DNA of 64,000 nucleotides from Bacteroidota bacterium (GCA_947460255.1 CANHIS010000010.1:1-64000), one strand, 5' to 3'. Counted from the first letter of the stretch, positions 8,686 to 18,047 are shown. Made by a program: numbers and translations. The notes: generated from the sequence alone by a model not told the origin.

Positions 8686-9738
8686 TTAAACTTTAACTAC
8701 CCATCCAAAAGGATCTGCAATTTTTCCTGTCTTTATTCCATCGAGAAATTGTAATGCTTTTGTGGAGAATGAGTTTTCATTCGGCTTAGGAATTACGAAG
8801 TCTTCTCCTTCGTGCCCAATGATCGAAATGGGTGCAATATTTGCGGCGGTTCCTGTTCCAAACGCCTCAGTTACAGAACCATCACGCAATCCAGCAACAA
8901 CTTCTTCCACAAATACGTCGCGCTCTTCCACTGGAAATCCCCAATAACGGGCAATTTCAATAATTGAATCACGTGTAATTCCAGCCAATTTACTTGGACT
9001 CAATGAAGGCGTTACCAAAACATTGTTGATCACGAACATCAAATTCATCGTGCCAGATTCTTCAACTTTGGTATTTGTTGCAGCATCGGTCCAAATTACT
9101 TGATTGTATCCAGCTTGCTGGGCCAACTGAGTAGGATATAAAGCGCCTGCATAATTTCCAGCAGCCTTTGCATAACCTGTTCCACTGCGACTTGCACGCG
9201 AATAAGTTTTTTCAATCCTTACCTTCAATTCTGCAGTGTAATATGCACCTGTAGGGCTTGTTATTACAAGGAAAGTATACAGTTCAGAAGGATGTACACC
9301 TATCACAGGGTCGGTTGCAAAATAAACTGGGCGGATATAGAGAGATTTACCATCGCCTGAAGGCACCCAATTGGCATCCACCTTAATCAATTCCATGATT
9401 CCATTCATGAATATGTCTTCAGGGACGAGCGGCATACTTAGTCGTATAGATGAATTTCGCATCCGCTTGAAATTCTCAATGGGTCTGAATAAAAGCAATT
9501 CGCCTTCATCACTTCGATAAACTTTCATCCCTTCAAACACCGATTGCCCGTAATGAATAACAGCTGAAGAGGGCTGTAACTCCAACGGTGCATATGGACG
9601 AATCCCAGCATTAATCCATTGATTACCATTGAAATCAGCTTGAAACATGTGATCAGAAAATATGCGACCAAATGGTAAGTGATTGAAATCCGTTTCACTT
9701 AAACGGGATTTAGCTGTGTGTTTGACGGGAAAACTCAT
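8686..9738 (-). CDS. ilvE: Branched-chain amino acid aminotransferase
   Basis: A 350-residue fold-type IV PLP enzyme that transfers the amino group between Leu, Ile or Val and 2-oxoglutarate. The motif SGTGYAKAAGNYAGALYP holds the PLP-binding lysine. GQSVFEGMKVYR near residue 65 and AFGTGTAANIAPI near 295 are typical of the eukaryote-like BCAT group common in Bacteroidota. The gene is divergent from the OstA-like gene and convergent with purA, so it is probably monocistronic. Confidence 0.95.
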   Translation of the reverse strand: MSFPVKHTAKSRLSETDFNHLPFGRIFSDHMFQADFNGNQWINAGIRPYAPLELQPSSAVIHYGQSVFEGMKVYRSDEGELLLFRPIENFKRMRNSSIRLSMPLVPEDIFMNGIMELIKVDANWVPSGDGKSLYIRPVYFATDPVIGVHPSELYTFLVITSPTGAYYTAELKVRIEKTYSRASRSGTGYAKAAGNYAGALYPTQLAQQAGYNQVIWTDAATNTKVEESGTMNLMFVINNVLVTPSLSPSKLAGITRDSIIEIARYWGFPVEERDVFVEEVVAGLRDGSVTEAFGTGTAANIAPISIIGHEGEDFVIPKPNENSFSTKALQFLDGIKTGKIADPFGWVVKV

Positions 9739-9846
9739 CTTTCTGAAATAGGCAGTAAATCTAATACAATCCGATATACAGTTTGCAGCAAATCATCTTG
9801 AGCTTAATCGAGGATCGAATTATTAGACGCACTGAAATTATTCCTC

Positions 9847-9854
9847 TATTTTTG
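9847..9854 (+). promoter_or_regulatory. -7 promoter element for the OstA-like gene
   Basis: TATTTTTG fits TAnnTTTG. Transcription would start at about 9859-9861, so an ATG at 9860 would be the first base of the transcript. This favours the next in-frame ATG at 9878 as the start. No clear TTG lies at -33. Confidence 0.45.
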
Positions 9855-9877
9855 CACCGATGCCTGAAAAAACACGA

Positions 9878-11401
9878 ATGCTCAAGCACTTCTGCCTGTT
9901 GTTTATGTTGCTGTTTCTGTGTACCGTATTGTACAGTCAAACGGGAAAGAAAATTCGCATTGTTAGCGCAAATTCACTCGAATTTGATGAAAGGGTTCCA
10001 GATGCAAGAAGGCTTATTGGAAATGTAATTTTTGAACATGAGGGAGCCATGCTTTATTGTGATTCTGCGTACTTTTTCGAAGGAACAGACAGAATGGAAG
10101 CATATTCTAACGTAAGAATCGTTAGCGATAGTGTTACCGTTTCAGGGAATAGATTGAGTTATGACGGGAAAAACAAAATTGCAGATATCATTGGAAATGT
10201 AAGATTAAAGGATCCATCGAGTGTTTTAACAACAAATCAATTAAAATACAATCTTCAAACAAAAGAAGCAGTTTATACCACTGGAGGCAAAATCATAAGT
10301 AACAAAGATAAAAATGAATTAACGAGTGTTTTCGGGCAATACAAGTCGGTTAAGCGGATGTTTTACTTTAGAAAAAACGTAAAACTTGTAAATCCGCAAT
10401 ACACTATGGATTGCGACAGTTTACAGTACAATACAACCACGGAAACAGCCTATTTCACTGGGCCAACTTGGATTAGATCAGAGGAAAATACCATTTATTG
10501 TGAAAATGGATTTTACAATACGAAAAAAGACAATTCCGAATTTGGAAAGAATGCCAAAATCACCAGCAATGGCCAAGAAGTAATGGGCGATGAGATAAGA
10601 TATGATCGCAAAAAGCAACTTGGAAATGCGCGTAAAAATGTAACCATTAAAGATTCGGTTAATCAAGTCACCTTAACGGGGAATTATGCTGATTACTTCG
10701 AAAAAGAGCAAGTAATTCTTATCACAGATAGTGCAGCAATGCAGAAAACTTTCGGTAAAGACACCTTGTTTTTGCACGGCGACACACTAAGATCTGTTAC
10801 AGATACAATTGCAGACAAACGAACATTCTACGCATTTCATCATGTTAGATTCTTTAAAAAAGATTTTCAAGGAAAATGTGATTCATTAACCTATTCCGAA
10901 AAAGACAGTTTAATGCGCTTGTTTGGAAGGCCTGTTTTGTGGAATGAAGCGAATCAGCTTTTAGGTGATTCTGTTTACATTCAACTTGCAAACAATGAAT
11001 TGAGTACTTTATATTTAAAAAATTCTGCATTCATTATTTCTGAAGTCGATTCATTAAACTTCAATCAAATAAAAGGGCGGGATATCACCGGGCAATTCAT
11101 TAATAGTGAACTGAAAAAGGTAAATGTAAAAGGGAACGGCCAATCAGTATATTTTGCAAATGACGAAAATGGCAAATACATTGGTGTTAATCGAGCAGAC
11201 TGTAGCGACATGCTAATATATTTGGATTCTAATGAAGTGAGTAAAATCACATTTTTAAAGAAACCTGATGCAAAATTAATTCCTGTAAATAAAACAAGTC
11301 CAAAAGAGTTACAACTCAGAGGCTTTAAGTGGTTTGGCGCATTAAGACCAAGAAAAAAAGAAGACATTTTCCTTCGTCCAGAAGAACCAATCATCAAGTA
11401 A
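9878..11401 (+). CDS. OstA-like (LptA/LptC-fold) LPS transport protein
   Basis: A secreted 507-residue protein made of repeating OstA-type beta strands, as in LptA and the N-domain of LptD. Examples are ANSLEFDERV followed by LIGNVIFEHEGAMLYCDSA, then further GNVRLKD and FRKNVKLV repeats. Such proteins form the periplasmic bridge that carries LPS to the outer membrane. With the start at 9878 the N-terminus is a clean signal peptide ending at LYSQ; an ATG at 9860 adds six residues. The protein is much longer than E. coli LptA and lacks the LptD barrel, matching the OstA_2-type proteins of Bacteroidota. Confidence 0.85.
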   Translation: MLKHFCLLFMLLFLCTVLYSQTGKKIRIVSANSLEFDERVPDARRLIGNVIFEHEGAMLYCDSAYFFEGTDRMEAYSNVRIVSDSVTVSGNRLSYDGKNKIADIIGNVRLKDPSSVLTTNQLKYNLQTKEAVYTTGGKIISNKDKNELTSVFGQYKSVKRMFYFRKNVKLVNPQYTMDCDSLQYNTTTETAYFTGPTWIRSEENTIYCENGFYNTKKDNSEFGKNAKITSNGQEVMGDEIRYDRKKQLGNARKNVTIKDSVNQVTLTGNYADYFEKEQVILITDSAAMQKTFGKDTLFLHGDTLRSVTDTIADKRTFYAFHHVRFFKKDFQGKCDSLTYSEKDSLMRLFGRPVLWNEANQLLGDSVYIQLANNELSTLYLKNSAFIISEVDSLNFNQIKGRDITGQFINSELKKVNVKGNGQSVYFANDENGKYIGVNRADCSDMLIYLDSNEVSKITFLKKPDAKLIPVNKTSPKELQLRGFKWFGALRPRKKEDIFLRPEEPIIK

Positions 11402-11407
11402 TTTACA

Positions 11408-11793
11408 ATGCTAGTTAAAGGTGCATGGTTGATCATTTTGCTCAATATTTCAAATGTTTTCATGACATTGGCTTGGTATAAGCATCTTTACTTAGACAAA
11501 GGATCGCCAATCTAACATATGGATTTCCTGCCATTATTCTGATGAGTTGGGGCTTAGCATTCTTTGAATATTTGTTTCAAGTTCCAGAAAATAGAATCGG
11601 GCACGATCAACAAGGAGGCCCATTTAACCAAATACAGTTAAGGATTATTAAGAAAGTTATTTCGCTAACTATTTTCACATTTATTGCTGTTTTTGTTTTC
11701 AAAACAGTTAAGCTTAATTGGAATCATTTGGCTGCAATTATTTGCTTATTGCTGGCTGTGTGGTTTGTTTTTTTTGAAAACAATCCAGTTTAA
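11408..11793 (+). pseudogene. DMT family / DUF486 small membrane protein, frameshifted
   Basis: The first part runs in frame from ATG 11408 to a stop at 11513-11515 and encodes NVFMTLAWYKHLYLDKG. The second part continues in the -1 frame from about 11512 (LTYGFPAIILMSWG, then AFFEYLFQVPENRIG) to the stop at 11793. Joined, they give about 128 residues that match the whole DUF486 family pattern of four membrane helices, usually 110-120 residues. One base appears to be missing between about 11490 and 11515. No long homopolymer sits at the break, so a real mutation is as likely as a sequencing error. The function of the family is unknown. Confidence 0.75.
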
Positions 11794-11825
11794 ATTCGTC
11801 TATCTTTCGTTTTTAATTTTCAACC

Positions 11826-13895
11826 ATGATAAAACCAATAACAACCATTGCATTCACCATAATTTGTTGCATTAGTTTAATGGGACAAAAGAAAACACCT
11901 GGAATAATAAAAAAAGAAACAGCAATCGAAGTTCCTTTCAAGGTTGAAGCTGATCGCTTTGCCGATATTCAGGTTTTACGTTACCAGGTTCCAGGATTCG
12001 AAACACTCAGTCCCAAACAAAAAGAATTATCCTATTATTTATATGAAGCCGCGCTTTGTGGTCGAGATATTATTTGGGATCAGAAATATAAAAACAACCT
12101 AATTATACGCCGAACAATAGAGGCTATTTGGTTAAATTATTCTGGAGATAAAAACTCAAAGGATTATTTGGCATTTGAAGAATATACAAAGCGTGTTTGG
12201 TTTTCAAATGGCATTCATCATCACTATGCGAGTGAAAAAATAATACCACAATTCAGCCAAGATTTCTTTTCAAAAGCAGTTAGTCAAACACCCGACGATA
12301 AACTTCCAATTGAAAAAGGGATGGATAAATCGTCATTTTTGAATTTTCTACTACCTATAGTTTTCGATCCAAATATTGACTCAAAAACGGTAAATCTTGA
12401 AGCTGGAATCGATAATATCAAGGGATCTGCAAACAATTTTTACGAAGGAGTGACTCAAAGCGAAGTAGAAGCATTTTATCAATCTAAATCGGATGCAAAT
12501 GACCAAACACCCATCGAATATGGTTTGAATTCAAAACTAGTTAAGGTTGATGGAAAAGTAGTTGAACAACAATGGAAGGTAGGTGGAATGTACACCCAAG
12601 CCATAGAGAAAATTGTGTTTTGGCTTGAGAAAGCTGCAGGTGTTGCAGAGACCCCTGAGCAAAAAAAATCGCTCGAACTCTTGGCCGAATATTATAAAAC
12701 TGGAGACCTTAAAAAATTTGACGAATACAACATTGCATGGGTTAGTGATGTGAATTCTACGATCGATAATGTAAATGGATTTATTGAAGTTTATCAGGAT
12801 GCACTTGGCAAACGAGGCAGTTTCGAAGCTATAGTTTCAATTAAAGATTTTGAAGCTACGAAAATGATAGAGGTAATTGCGAAAAATGCCCAGTGGTTCG
12901 AAGACAATTCTCCACTATTTCCGAATCACAAGAAAAAAGAAGTAAAAGGAATTATTGGAAAATCAATCAATGTGATTGTAGAAAGTGGCGATTCGGCTCC
13001 ATCAACTCCGGTTGGAATTAATTTACCAAACAGCAATTGGATTCGCCAAACACATGGCTCCAAATCTGTTGCGTTGGGTAATATTGTGGCAGCCTATAAC
13101 ATTGCAGGTGCAAAATCTCCCTCTTCTTCGGAATTCGCCTTGAATGAAGAAGCCCTAACAAGAGCAGTGAAATATGGCAATTTAGCATCTGCCTTGCATA
13201 CTGATATGCATGAAGTAATTGGCCATGCTAGCGGGCAATTGGAACCTGGAGTTGCAACACCCGATATTACACTAAAAAATTACCAAAATGCTTTGGAAGA
13301 AGCCCGTGCAGATTTGGTAGCACTGTATTTTATCTATGATCAGAAACTCGTAGATATTGGCGTTATGCCTTCTTTAGAAGTAGGAAAAGCTGAATATGAA
13401 AGCTATTTACTCAATGGTTTAATGCTACAATTAAATCGTGTTGAATTAGGCAAATCTATTGAAGAGGCACACATGAGAAATCGTCAGCTTGTTGCAAAAT
13501 GGGCGATGGAAAATGGCGCGAAAGACAAGGTTGTTGAATTTGTAAAAAGAGATGGAAAAACATTTATACAAATTAATGATTACGTCAAACTTAGAAACCT
13601 TTTCGGCGAACTGCTTCGTGAAATTCAGCGAATTAAATCTCAAGGTGATTTTGCAGCTGGGCAGGCATTAATCGAAAATTATGGTGTTAAAGTAGATGAA
13701 CAAATCCATAAAGAAGTAAAAGAACGTTTTGCAAAATTAAACGTAGCTCCTTACAAAGGATTTATTCAACCACGATTAATTCCAGTATTTAAGGATGGGA
13801 AAATATTGGATGTAAAAATTGAATACCCAACCTCCTTCAGTGAACAAATGCTTGAATACTCTTCAAAATATTCATTTTTACCAAATAGGAATTAA
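11826..13895 (+). CDS. Secreted dipeptidyl-peptidase III-like zinc peptidase (family M49)
   Basis: A 689-residue protein with an N-terminal signal peptide (about residues 1-20). The zinc site is H462-E-V-I-G-H467, the HExxxH-type motif specific to M49, and the third ligand lies in EEARAD at 491-496. DPP III enzymes remove dipeptides from the N-terminus of peptides. Most M49 members have a Cys in the second motif (EECRA); here it is Ala. The signal peptide points to the periplasm or outer membrane, unlike the cytosolic eukaryotic enzyme. A near-consensus TATCTTTC precedes the start. Confidence 0.9.
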   Translation: MIKPITTIAFTIICCISLMGQKKTPGIIKKETAIEVPFKVEADRFADIQVLRYQVPGFETLSPKQKELSYYLYEAALCGRDIIWDQKYKNNLIIRRTIEAIWLNYSGDKNSKDYLAFEEYTKRVWFSNGIHHHYASEKIIPQFSQDFFSKAVSQTPDDKLPIEKGMDKSSFLNFLLPIVFDPNIDSKTVNLEAGIDNIKGSANNFYEGVTQSEVEAFYQSKSDANDQTPIEYGLNSKLVKVDGKVVEQQWKVGGMYTQAIEKIVFWLEKAAGVAETPEQKKSLELLAEYYKTGDLKKFDEYNIAWVSDVNSTIDNVNGFIEVYQDALGKRGSFEAIVSIKDFEATKMIEVIAKNAQWFEDNSPLFPNHKKKEVKGIIGKSINVIVESGDSAPSTPVGINLPNSNWIRQTHGSKSVALGNIVAAYNIAGAKSPSSSEFALNEEALTRAVKYGNLASALHTDMHEVIGHASGQLEPGVATPDITLKNYQNALEEARADLVALYFIYDQKLVDIGVMPSLEVGKAEYESYLLNGLMLQLNRVELGKSIEEAHMRNRQLVAKWAMENGAKDKVVEFVKRDGKTFIQINDYVKLRNLFGELLREIQRIKSQGDFAAGQALIENYGVKVDEQIHKEVKERFAKLNVAPYKGFIQPRLIPVFKDGKILDVKIEYPTSFSEQMLEYSSKYSFLPNRN

Positions 13896-13915
13896 ACCAA
13901 CTTAATTCCATAAAA

Positions 13916-13946
13916 AACGCCCGAAGAGTTTAAATCATCGGGCGTT
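13916..13946. terminator. Bidirectional terminator between the M49 gene and pruA
   Basis: A 9-bp stem (AACGCCCGA at 13916-13924 with TCGGGCGTT at 13938-13946) encloses a 13-base loop. It is flanked by A-runs on one side and T-rich sequence on the other, so it can end transcripts from both convergent genes. Confidence 0.8.
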
Positions 13947-13968
13947 ATTTTATTTCACTTTATGCAAT

Positions 13969-15600
13969 CTAAGCTTCGTTTAAGAAGGGATAGCGATAAT
14001 CAGTAGGTGGAACAAACGTTTCTTTAATGGTTCTTGGAGAAACCCAACGCAACAAATTAATCATCGATCCAGCTTTGTCGTTGGTTCCAGAACCTCTGGC
14101 ACCCCCAAATGGCTGCTGACCAACTACGGCACCTGTTGGCTTGTCGTTGATGTAAAAGTTTCCAGCTGCATTTCTCAACGCATAAGTTGCCTCATCCACT
14201 GCATATCGATCGTTCGAGATGATCGATCCAGTAAGCGCGTAAATCGAAGTTTTATCTGCGATAGCTAAAGTCTCTGAGAACTGATCTGCAGGATAAACGT
14301 AAATGGTTACAACCGGACCAAACAACTCCTCGCACATTGTTGTATAGTGAGCGTTTTTTGTTACAATAACAGTTGGTGAAACAAACCATCCGTTTGTTTT
14401 GTCGTAGGAACCGCCAGCAACAATTTCTGCGTCTGGATCTTGCTTCGCTTGATCAATGTAGGCAGCCAATTTGTTGAATGATTTCTCATCAATCACCGCA
14501 TTAATAAAGTTGCTGAAATCATCCACTGGCCCCATTTTAAATGAAGCAATATCCCGAATAAGTTGCTCTTTAACTGCAAGCCAGATATTGTCTGGAATAT
14601 AACATCTGGAAGCGGCTGAACATTTTTGACCTTGATATTCGAATGCGCCTCTTGCAATGGCAGTAGCCACAACTGCAGCATCAGCAGATTTGTGCGCGAA
14701 GATGAAATCCTTTCCTCCTGTTTCACCAACAATCCTTGGATAGGTTTTGTATAAATGAATATTCTCTCCAATGGTCTTCCAAATATTTTGAAAAACGCCT
14801 GTTGAACCAGTAAAATGAATTCCTGCAAAATCAGGATGCGAGAAAATCACCTTTCCTGCAGTTGGTCCACTAACAAAAACAAGATTAATCACTCCATCTG
14901 GAACACCTGCGGCTTTAAAAATCTCCATCAGTACATGCGCAGAATAAATTTGAGTATCAGCAGGTTTCCAAACCACAACATTGCCCATCATTGCAGCAGA
15001 AGTTGGCAAATTTCCAGCAATAGCTGTGAAGTTGAAAGGCGTTAATGCAAACACAAAACCTTCCAAAGGTCTTTGCTCGAGACGATTCCATATACCTGGC
15101 GACGACGCTGGTTGCTGAGCGTAAATTTCGGTCATGTATTGAACATTGAATCGCAAAAAATCAATAATCTCACAGGCTGAATCAATTTCCGCTTGATATA
15201 CATTTTTTGATTGGCCAAGCATTGTTGCGGCATTCAATCTTGCACGATATGGTCCAGCTATTAATTCAGCAGCTTTAAGAAAAATCGATGCTCTATTTTC
15301 CCAACTCATGCCTTCCCAAGCCGACTTTGCAGATAGTGCTGCTTCAATAGCCAACTTAACATGGTCTTCATTTCCGCGGGAAAACGACCCAATAACATGC
15401 GCTCTTTTGTGTGGTTGACGGAGTTCTACCTTATGTTCGGTAAAGATTTCTTTACCACCGACTATCATTGGAATATCAATTTGACGAGCCTGCAAATCAG
15501 CAAGCATTTCCTTTAGTTCTTTGCGTTCAATACTACCAGGCAAATAAGACTTAACAGGCTCATTTATAGCTCGGGGAACGTTAAAAAATCCTTTCAACAT
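13969..15600 (-). CDS. pruA: L-glutamate gamma-semialdehyde dehydrogenase
   Basis: PruA oxidises glutamate semialdehyde (from proline) to glutamate with NAD. The catalytic Cys is in YQGQKCSAASR and the general base in VGETGGKDF. The protein starts with LKGFFNVPRAINEPVKSY, the usual N-terminus in Bacteroidota. I therefore place the start at the ATG at 15600 (543 residues). An in-frame ATG at 15681 would add 27 low-complexity Ser/Lys residues, and a -7 promoter element lies within that extension. No proline dehydrogenase is adjacent. Confidence 0.95.
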   Translation of the reverse strand: MLKGFFNVPRAINEPVKSYLPGSIERKELKEMLADLQARQIDIPMIVGGKEIFTEHKVELRQPHKRAHVIGSFSRGNEDHVKLAIEAALSAKSAWEGMSWENRASIFLKAAELIAGPYRARLNAATMLGQSKNVYQAEIDSACEIIDFLRFNVQYMTEIYAQQPASSPGIWNRLEQRPLEGFVFALTPFNFTAIAGNLPTSAAMMGNVVVWKPADTQIYSAHVLMEIFKAAGVPDGVINLVFVSGPTAGKVIFSHPDFAGIHFTGSTGVFQNIWKTIGENIHLYKTYPRIVGETGGKDFIFAHKSADAAVVATAIARGAFEYQGQKCSAASRCYIPDNIWLAVKEQLIRDIASFKMGPVDDFSNFINAVIDEKSFNKLAAYIDQAKQDPDAEIVAGGSYDKTNGWFVSPTVIVTKNAHYTTMCEELFGPVVTIYVYPADQFSETLAIADKTSIYALTGSIISNDRYAVDEATYALRNAAGNFYINDKPTGAVVGQQPFGGARGSGTNDKAGSMINLLRWVSPRTIKETFVPPTDYRYPFLNEA

Positions 15601-15620
15601 ATAGATTGGTTTTGAATCCT

Positions 15621-15628
15621 CAAAAGTA
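15621..15628 (-). promoter_or_regulatory. -7 promoter element for pruA
   Basis: TACTTTTG on the minus strand fits TAnnTTTG exactly. A transcript starting near 15615 would leave a leader of about 15 bases before the ATG at 15600. No TTG is seen at the -33 position. Confidence 0.5.
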
Positions 15629-15720
15629 ACAAACCATTTTTGTTTTGATTGTGATGGTTTTGATTTCGAAACATGAATCATTTGTGTATTTTAGATGCGC
15701 AGTTGTAAAGCATCGAACTC

Positions 15721-15942
15721 ATGATCCAAGCTATATCGAATTACTTTGAGCGTCAAGCGTTTGGAGTGTGCACTTGGTTGGGCGACAAACTCAACATGCG
15801 TAGATCAAATATCCGTTTGTTTTTCATTTATGCATCCTTTTTAACACTCGGCTCTCCTCTGATTGTTTACCTGCACATGGCTTTCATCCTTAAACTTAAG
15901 GAATACGTCCAAAATAGCAGAACAAGGGTTTGGGATCTTTAA
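15721..15942 (+). CDS. PspC-domain small membrane protein
   Basis: A 73-residue protein that is almost entirely a PspC domain. GVCTWLGDKLNMRRSNIRLFF, with its Gly, Asp and Arg landmarks, is followed by a hydrophobic helix. In enterobacteria PspC senses membrane stress. Lone short PspC proteins are common in Bacteroidota and their role is unknown. It overlaps the start of the channel gene by 13 bases, so the two are probably made together. Confidence 0.8.
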   Translation: MIQAISNYFERQAFGVCTWLGDKLNMRRSNIRLFFIYASFLTLGSPLIVYLHMAFILKLKEYVQNSRTRVWDL

Positions 15943-16976
15943 GATTTTACGCACTCCTTCGTCATCCCGATTTCAAATCGATTAGAATTTCAATTATTCT
16001 GATCGCTTTAATCATCATCATCGGAACATCTGGATATCAAGCACTTGAAGGCTACGGTTTTCTCAACGCCTTTTACATGACTGTTATCACGGTTGGTACG
16101 GTTGGTTTTATGGAAGTAGAACCGCTGAGTGCAACAGGGCGATTGTTTACTGCAATTCTGATTCTTTTCAGTTTAGGTACTTTTGCATACAGTCTAAGCG
16201 CCATCACTTCTTCAATTGTTGAAGGTCAAATTCAAGCATTCTTAACAGGTTTTAAGGTGAATACTCAAATCGAAAAATTACATCAGCATGTTGTTGTCTG
16301 CGGATTTGGAAGAAACGGAAGTCAAGCCGCAAAACGACTATCAGAAAGCCAAACGCCTTTTGTAGTAATTGAGCAAAATCCAGAAATCTGTAAAAAAATT
16401 GCAGCCGAAGGAAACATACTTTATATCGAGGGCGATGCTACCGACGACAAAATACTTGAACGTGCTTGTATTGGAAAAGCAAAAGCATTAATCACTACGC
16501 TTGATAAAGACACGAACAATTTATTTGTAGTGCTTTCAGTAAGAAACCTGAATTCTAAGATTCATATCATATCGCGAGCTACTGAAGAAAGTAGCGACAA
16601 AAAACTTAGAATCGCAGGAGCCGACAATGTGATAATGCCTGATAAAATTGGTGGAGTTCATATGGCTGCACTTGTTTCTCGACCTAACCTGCTCGAGTTT
16701 ATAGATTTTCTAACAGCTCATGGCCAAAATGGCAGCACAAGGCTAGAAGAATTTTCTGCTATCACATTAAAAAATATGTATGTTGGAAAATCACTTAATG
16801 ACCTTGCAATTCAAACCACAACTGGAGCAAATATCATTGGAATTCGAGATAATCAGGGGCTTTTTATCTTAAACCCTCAAACTGCAATGGTATTGCAAAA
16901 TGGTTACAAGTTGTTTGTCCTTGGAGATTCATCGCAATTAAACGCTTTTAAAGACATTTACCTCTCTGAATTATGA
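15930..16976 (+). CDS. Potassium channel with RCK/TrkA-N and TrkA-C domains
   Basis: The 348-residue protein has two membrane helices (about residues 18-38 and 72-98) around a pore loop, then an NAD-binding RCK domain with VVVCGFGRNG near 117 and a TrkA-C domain near 265-340. This is the architecture of MthK-like channels gated by cytoplasmic ligands. The filter reads T57-V-G-F-M61 where canonical channels have TVGYG. The start is the TTG at 15930, because no ATG occurs before the pore; it lies inside the pspC coding region. The next gene overlaps by ATGA. Potassium is the expected ion, but the changed filter leaves selectivity open. Confidence 0.87.
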   Translation: MGSLRFYALLRHPDFKSIRISIILIALIIIIGTSGYQALEGYGFLNAFYMTVITVGTVGFMEVEPLSATGRLFTAILILFSLGTFAYSLSAITSSIVEGQIQAFLTGFKVNTQIEKLHQHVVVCGFGRNGSQAAKRLSESQTPFVVIEQNPEICKKIAAEGNILYIEGDATDDKILERACIGKAKALITTLDKDTNNLFVVLSVRNLNSKIHIISRATEESSDKKLRIAGADNVIMPDKIGGVHMAALVSRPNLLEFIDFLTAHGQNGSTRLEEFSAITLKNMYVGKSLNDLAIQTTTGANIIGIRDNQGLFILNPQTAMVLQNGYKLFVLGDSSQLNAFKDIYLSEL

Positions 16977-17884
16977 AAATTCTAATCACTGGAAGCAACG
17001 GCTTACTTGGCCAGAAAATCGTTTACGCCTGCTTAGGTAACTATTTGAACGAGGTTGAATTGGTTGCTACCGCACGAGGTGAAAATCGGCTAATTGAGCA
17101 GAATGGATATACCTACCATTCAATGGATATATCTAGTAAAATTGATACTCTAGAGGTAATTGAAAAATTTCAACCCGAAGTTGTTATTCATGCAGCGGCG
17201 ATGACAAATGTGGATGCTTGTGAGACAGACAAAGAAAGCTGTTTGATTAACAACGTACATGCTGTTGAATTCATCGTTGAAGCTTGTAATAAAATTGGAG
17301 CTCATTTAGTACATGTTTCAACAGACTTTATTTTTGACGGACTAGGAGGACCTTACGCAGAAGATGCTGAACCTAATCCTATTTCATATTATGGTTGGTC
17401 GAAAGCAGAAGCAGAAAAAATTGTGAAGGAGAAATCTGATAGCTGGGCAATCCTTAGAACCATCTTGGTTTATGGTGTTGCCGATCATATGAGCAGATCG
17501 AATGTTGTACTTTGGGCTAAAGGAGCTTTGGAAAAAGGAAACCCCATCAACGTAGTCGACGATCAGTATAGAATGCCAACGCTTGCTGAAGATCTTGCTG
17601 AGGGATGCCTTTTAGCTGCTACAAAAAAAGCAAATGGGATCTTCAATATTTCTGGACCTGATTACATGAATATTTTCGAATTGGTAAATCGAGTTGCCGA
17701 TTATTTCGGTTTGGATAAATCCATTGTGCATCGAACTGATTCGTCAGGCTTAAATCAGCCAGCAAAGCGGCCACCAAGAACTGGTTTCGACCTCTCGAAA
17801 TCGAGGAGTATTCTTGGGTACAGACCTCGCTCTTTCGAGGAAGGATTGGCAATACTTGAGGGGCAGCTGAAAGTGCAATCCTAA
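16973..17884 (+). CDS. SDR family sugar-nucleotide reductase, RmlD-like
   Basis: A 303-residue extended short-chain dehydrogenase of the RmlD_sub_bind family. It has the NAD(P)-binding TGSNGLLGQK at residues 6-15, a catalytic Tyr/Lys pair in YYGWSKAEAEK, and VHVSTDFIFDG. RmlD makes dTDP-L-rhamnose. However, no other rml genes are nearby, and many family members act on other substrates, so the exact reaction is uncertain. It overlaps the channel gene by 4 bases (ATGA). Confidence 0.8.
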   Translation: MKILITGSNGLLGQKIVYACLGNYLNEVELVATARGENRLIEQNGYTYHSMDISSKIDTLEVIEKFQPEVVIHAAAMTNVDACETDKESCLINNVHAVEFIVEACNKIGAHLVHVSTDFIFDGLGGPYAEDAEPNPISYYGWSKAEAEKIVKEKSDSWAILRTILVYGVADHMSRSNVVLWAKGALEKGNPINVVDDQYRMPTLAEDLAEGCLLAATKKANGIFNISGPDYMNIFELVNRVADYFGLDKSIVHRTDSSGLNQPAKRPPRTGFDLSKSRSILGYRPRSFEEGLAILEGQLKVQS

Positions 17885-17961
17885 GCTAAGCGAAAAGAGT
17901 TTCAATTCCCATTTCACAAGAAACTGATTCACTGCGCTTTAAAAGACTCGTGTAACAACAG

Positions 17962-18047
17962 GGTTGATCAACCGCAAAACTCCAGTCCCAATAACCCTAA
18001 CTATCAACGGATTACAACCTATCCGATTTAACCGTTTATAACCGTTT
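17962..18047. repeat. Palindrome and direct repeats upstream of the HhH gene
   Basis: GGTTGATCAACC at 17962-17973 is a perfect 12-bp palindrome. TAACCGTTT occurs at 18029-18037 and again at 18039-18047, 10 bp apart, which is one turn of the helix. They lie in the 208-base gap before the HhH gene and could be a regulator-binding region. No gene is seen in the gap. Confidence 0.4.
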
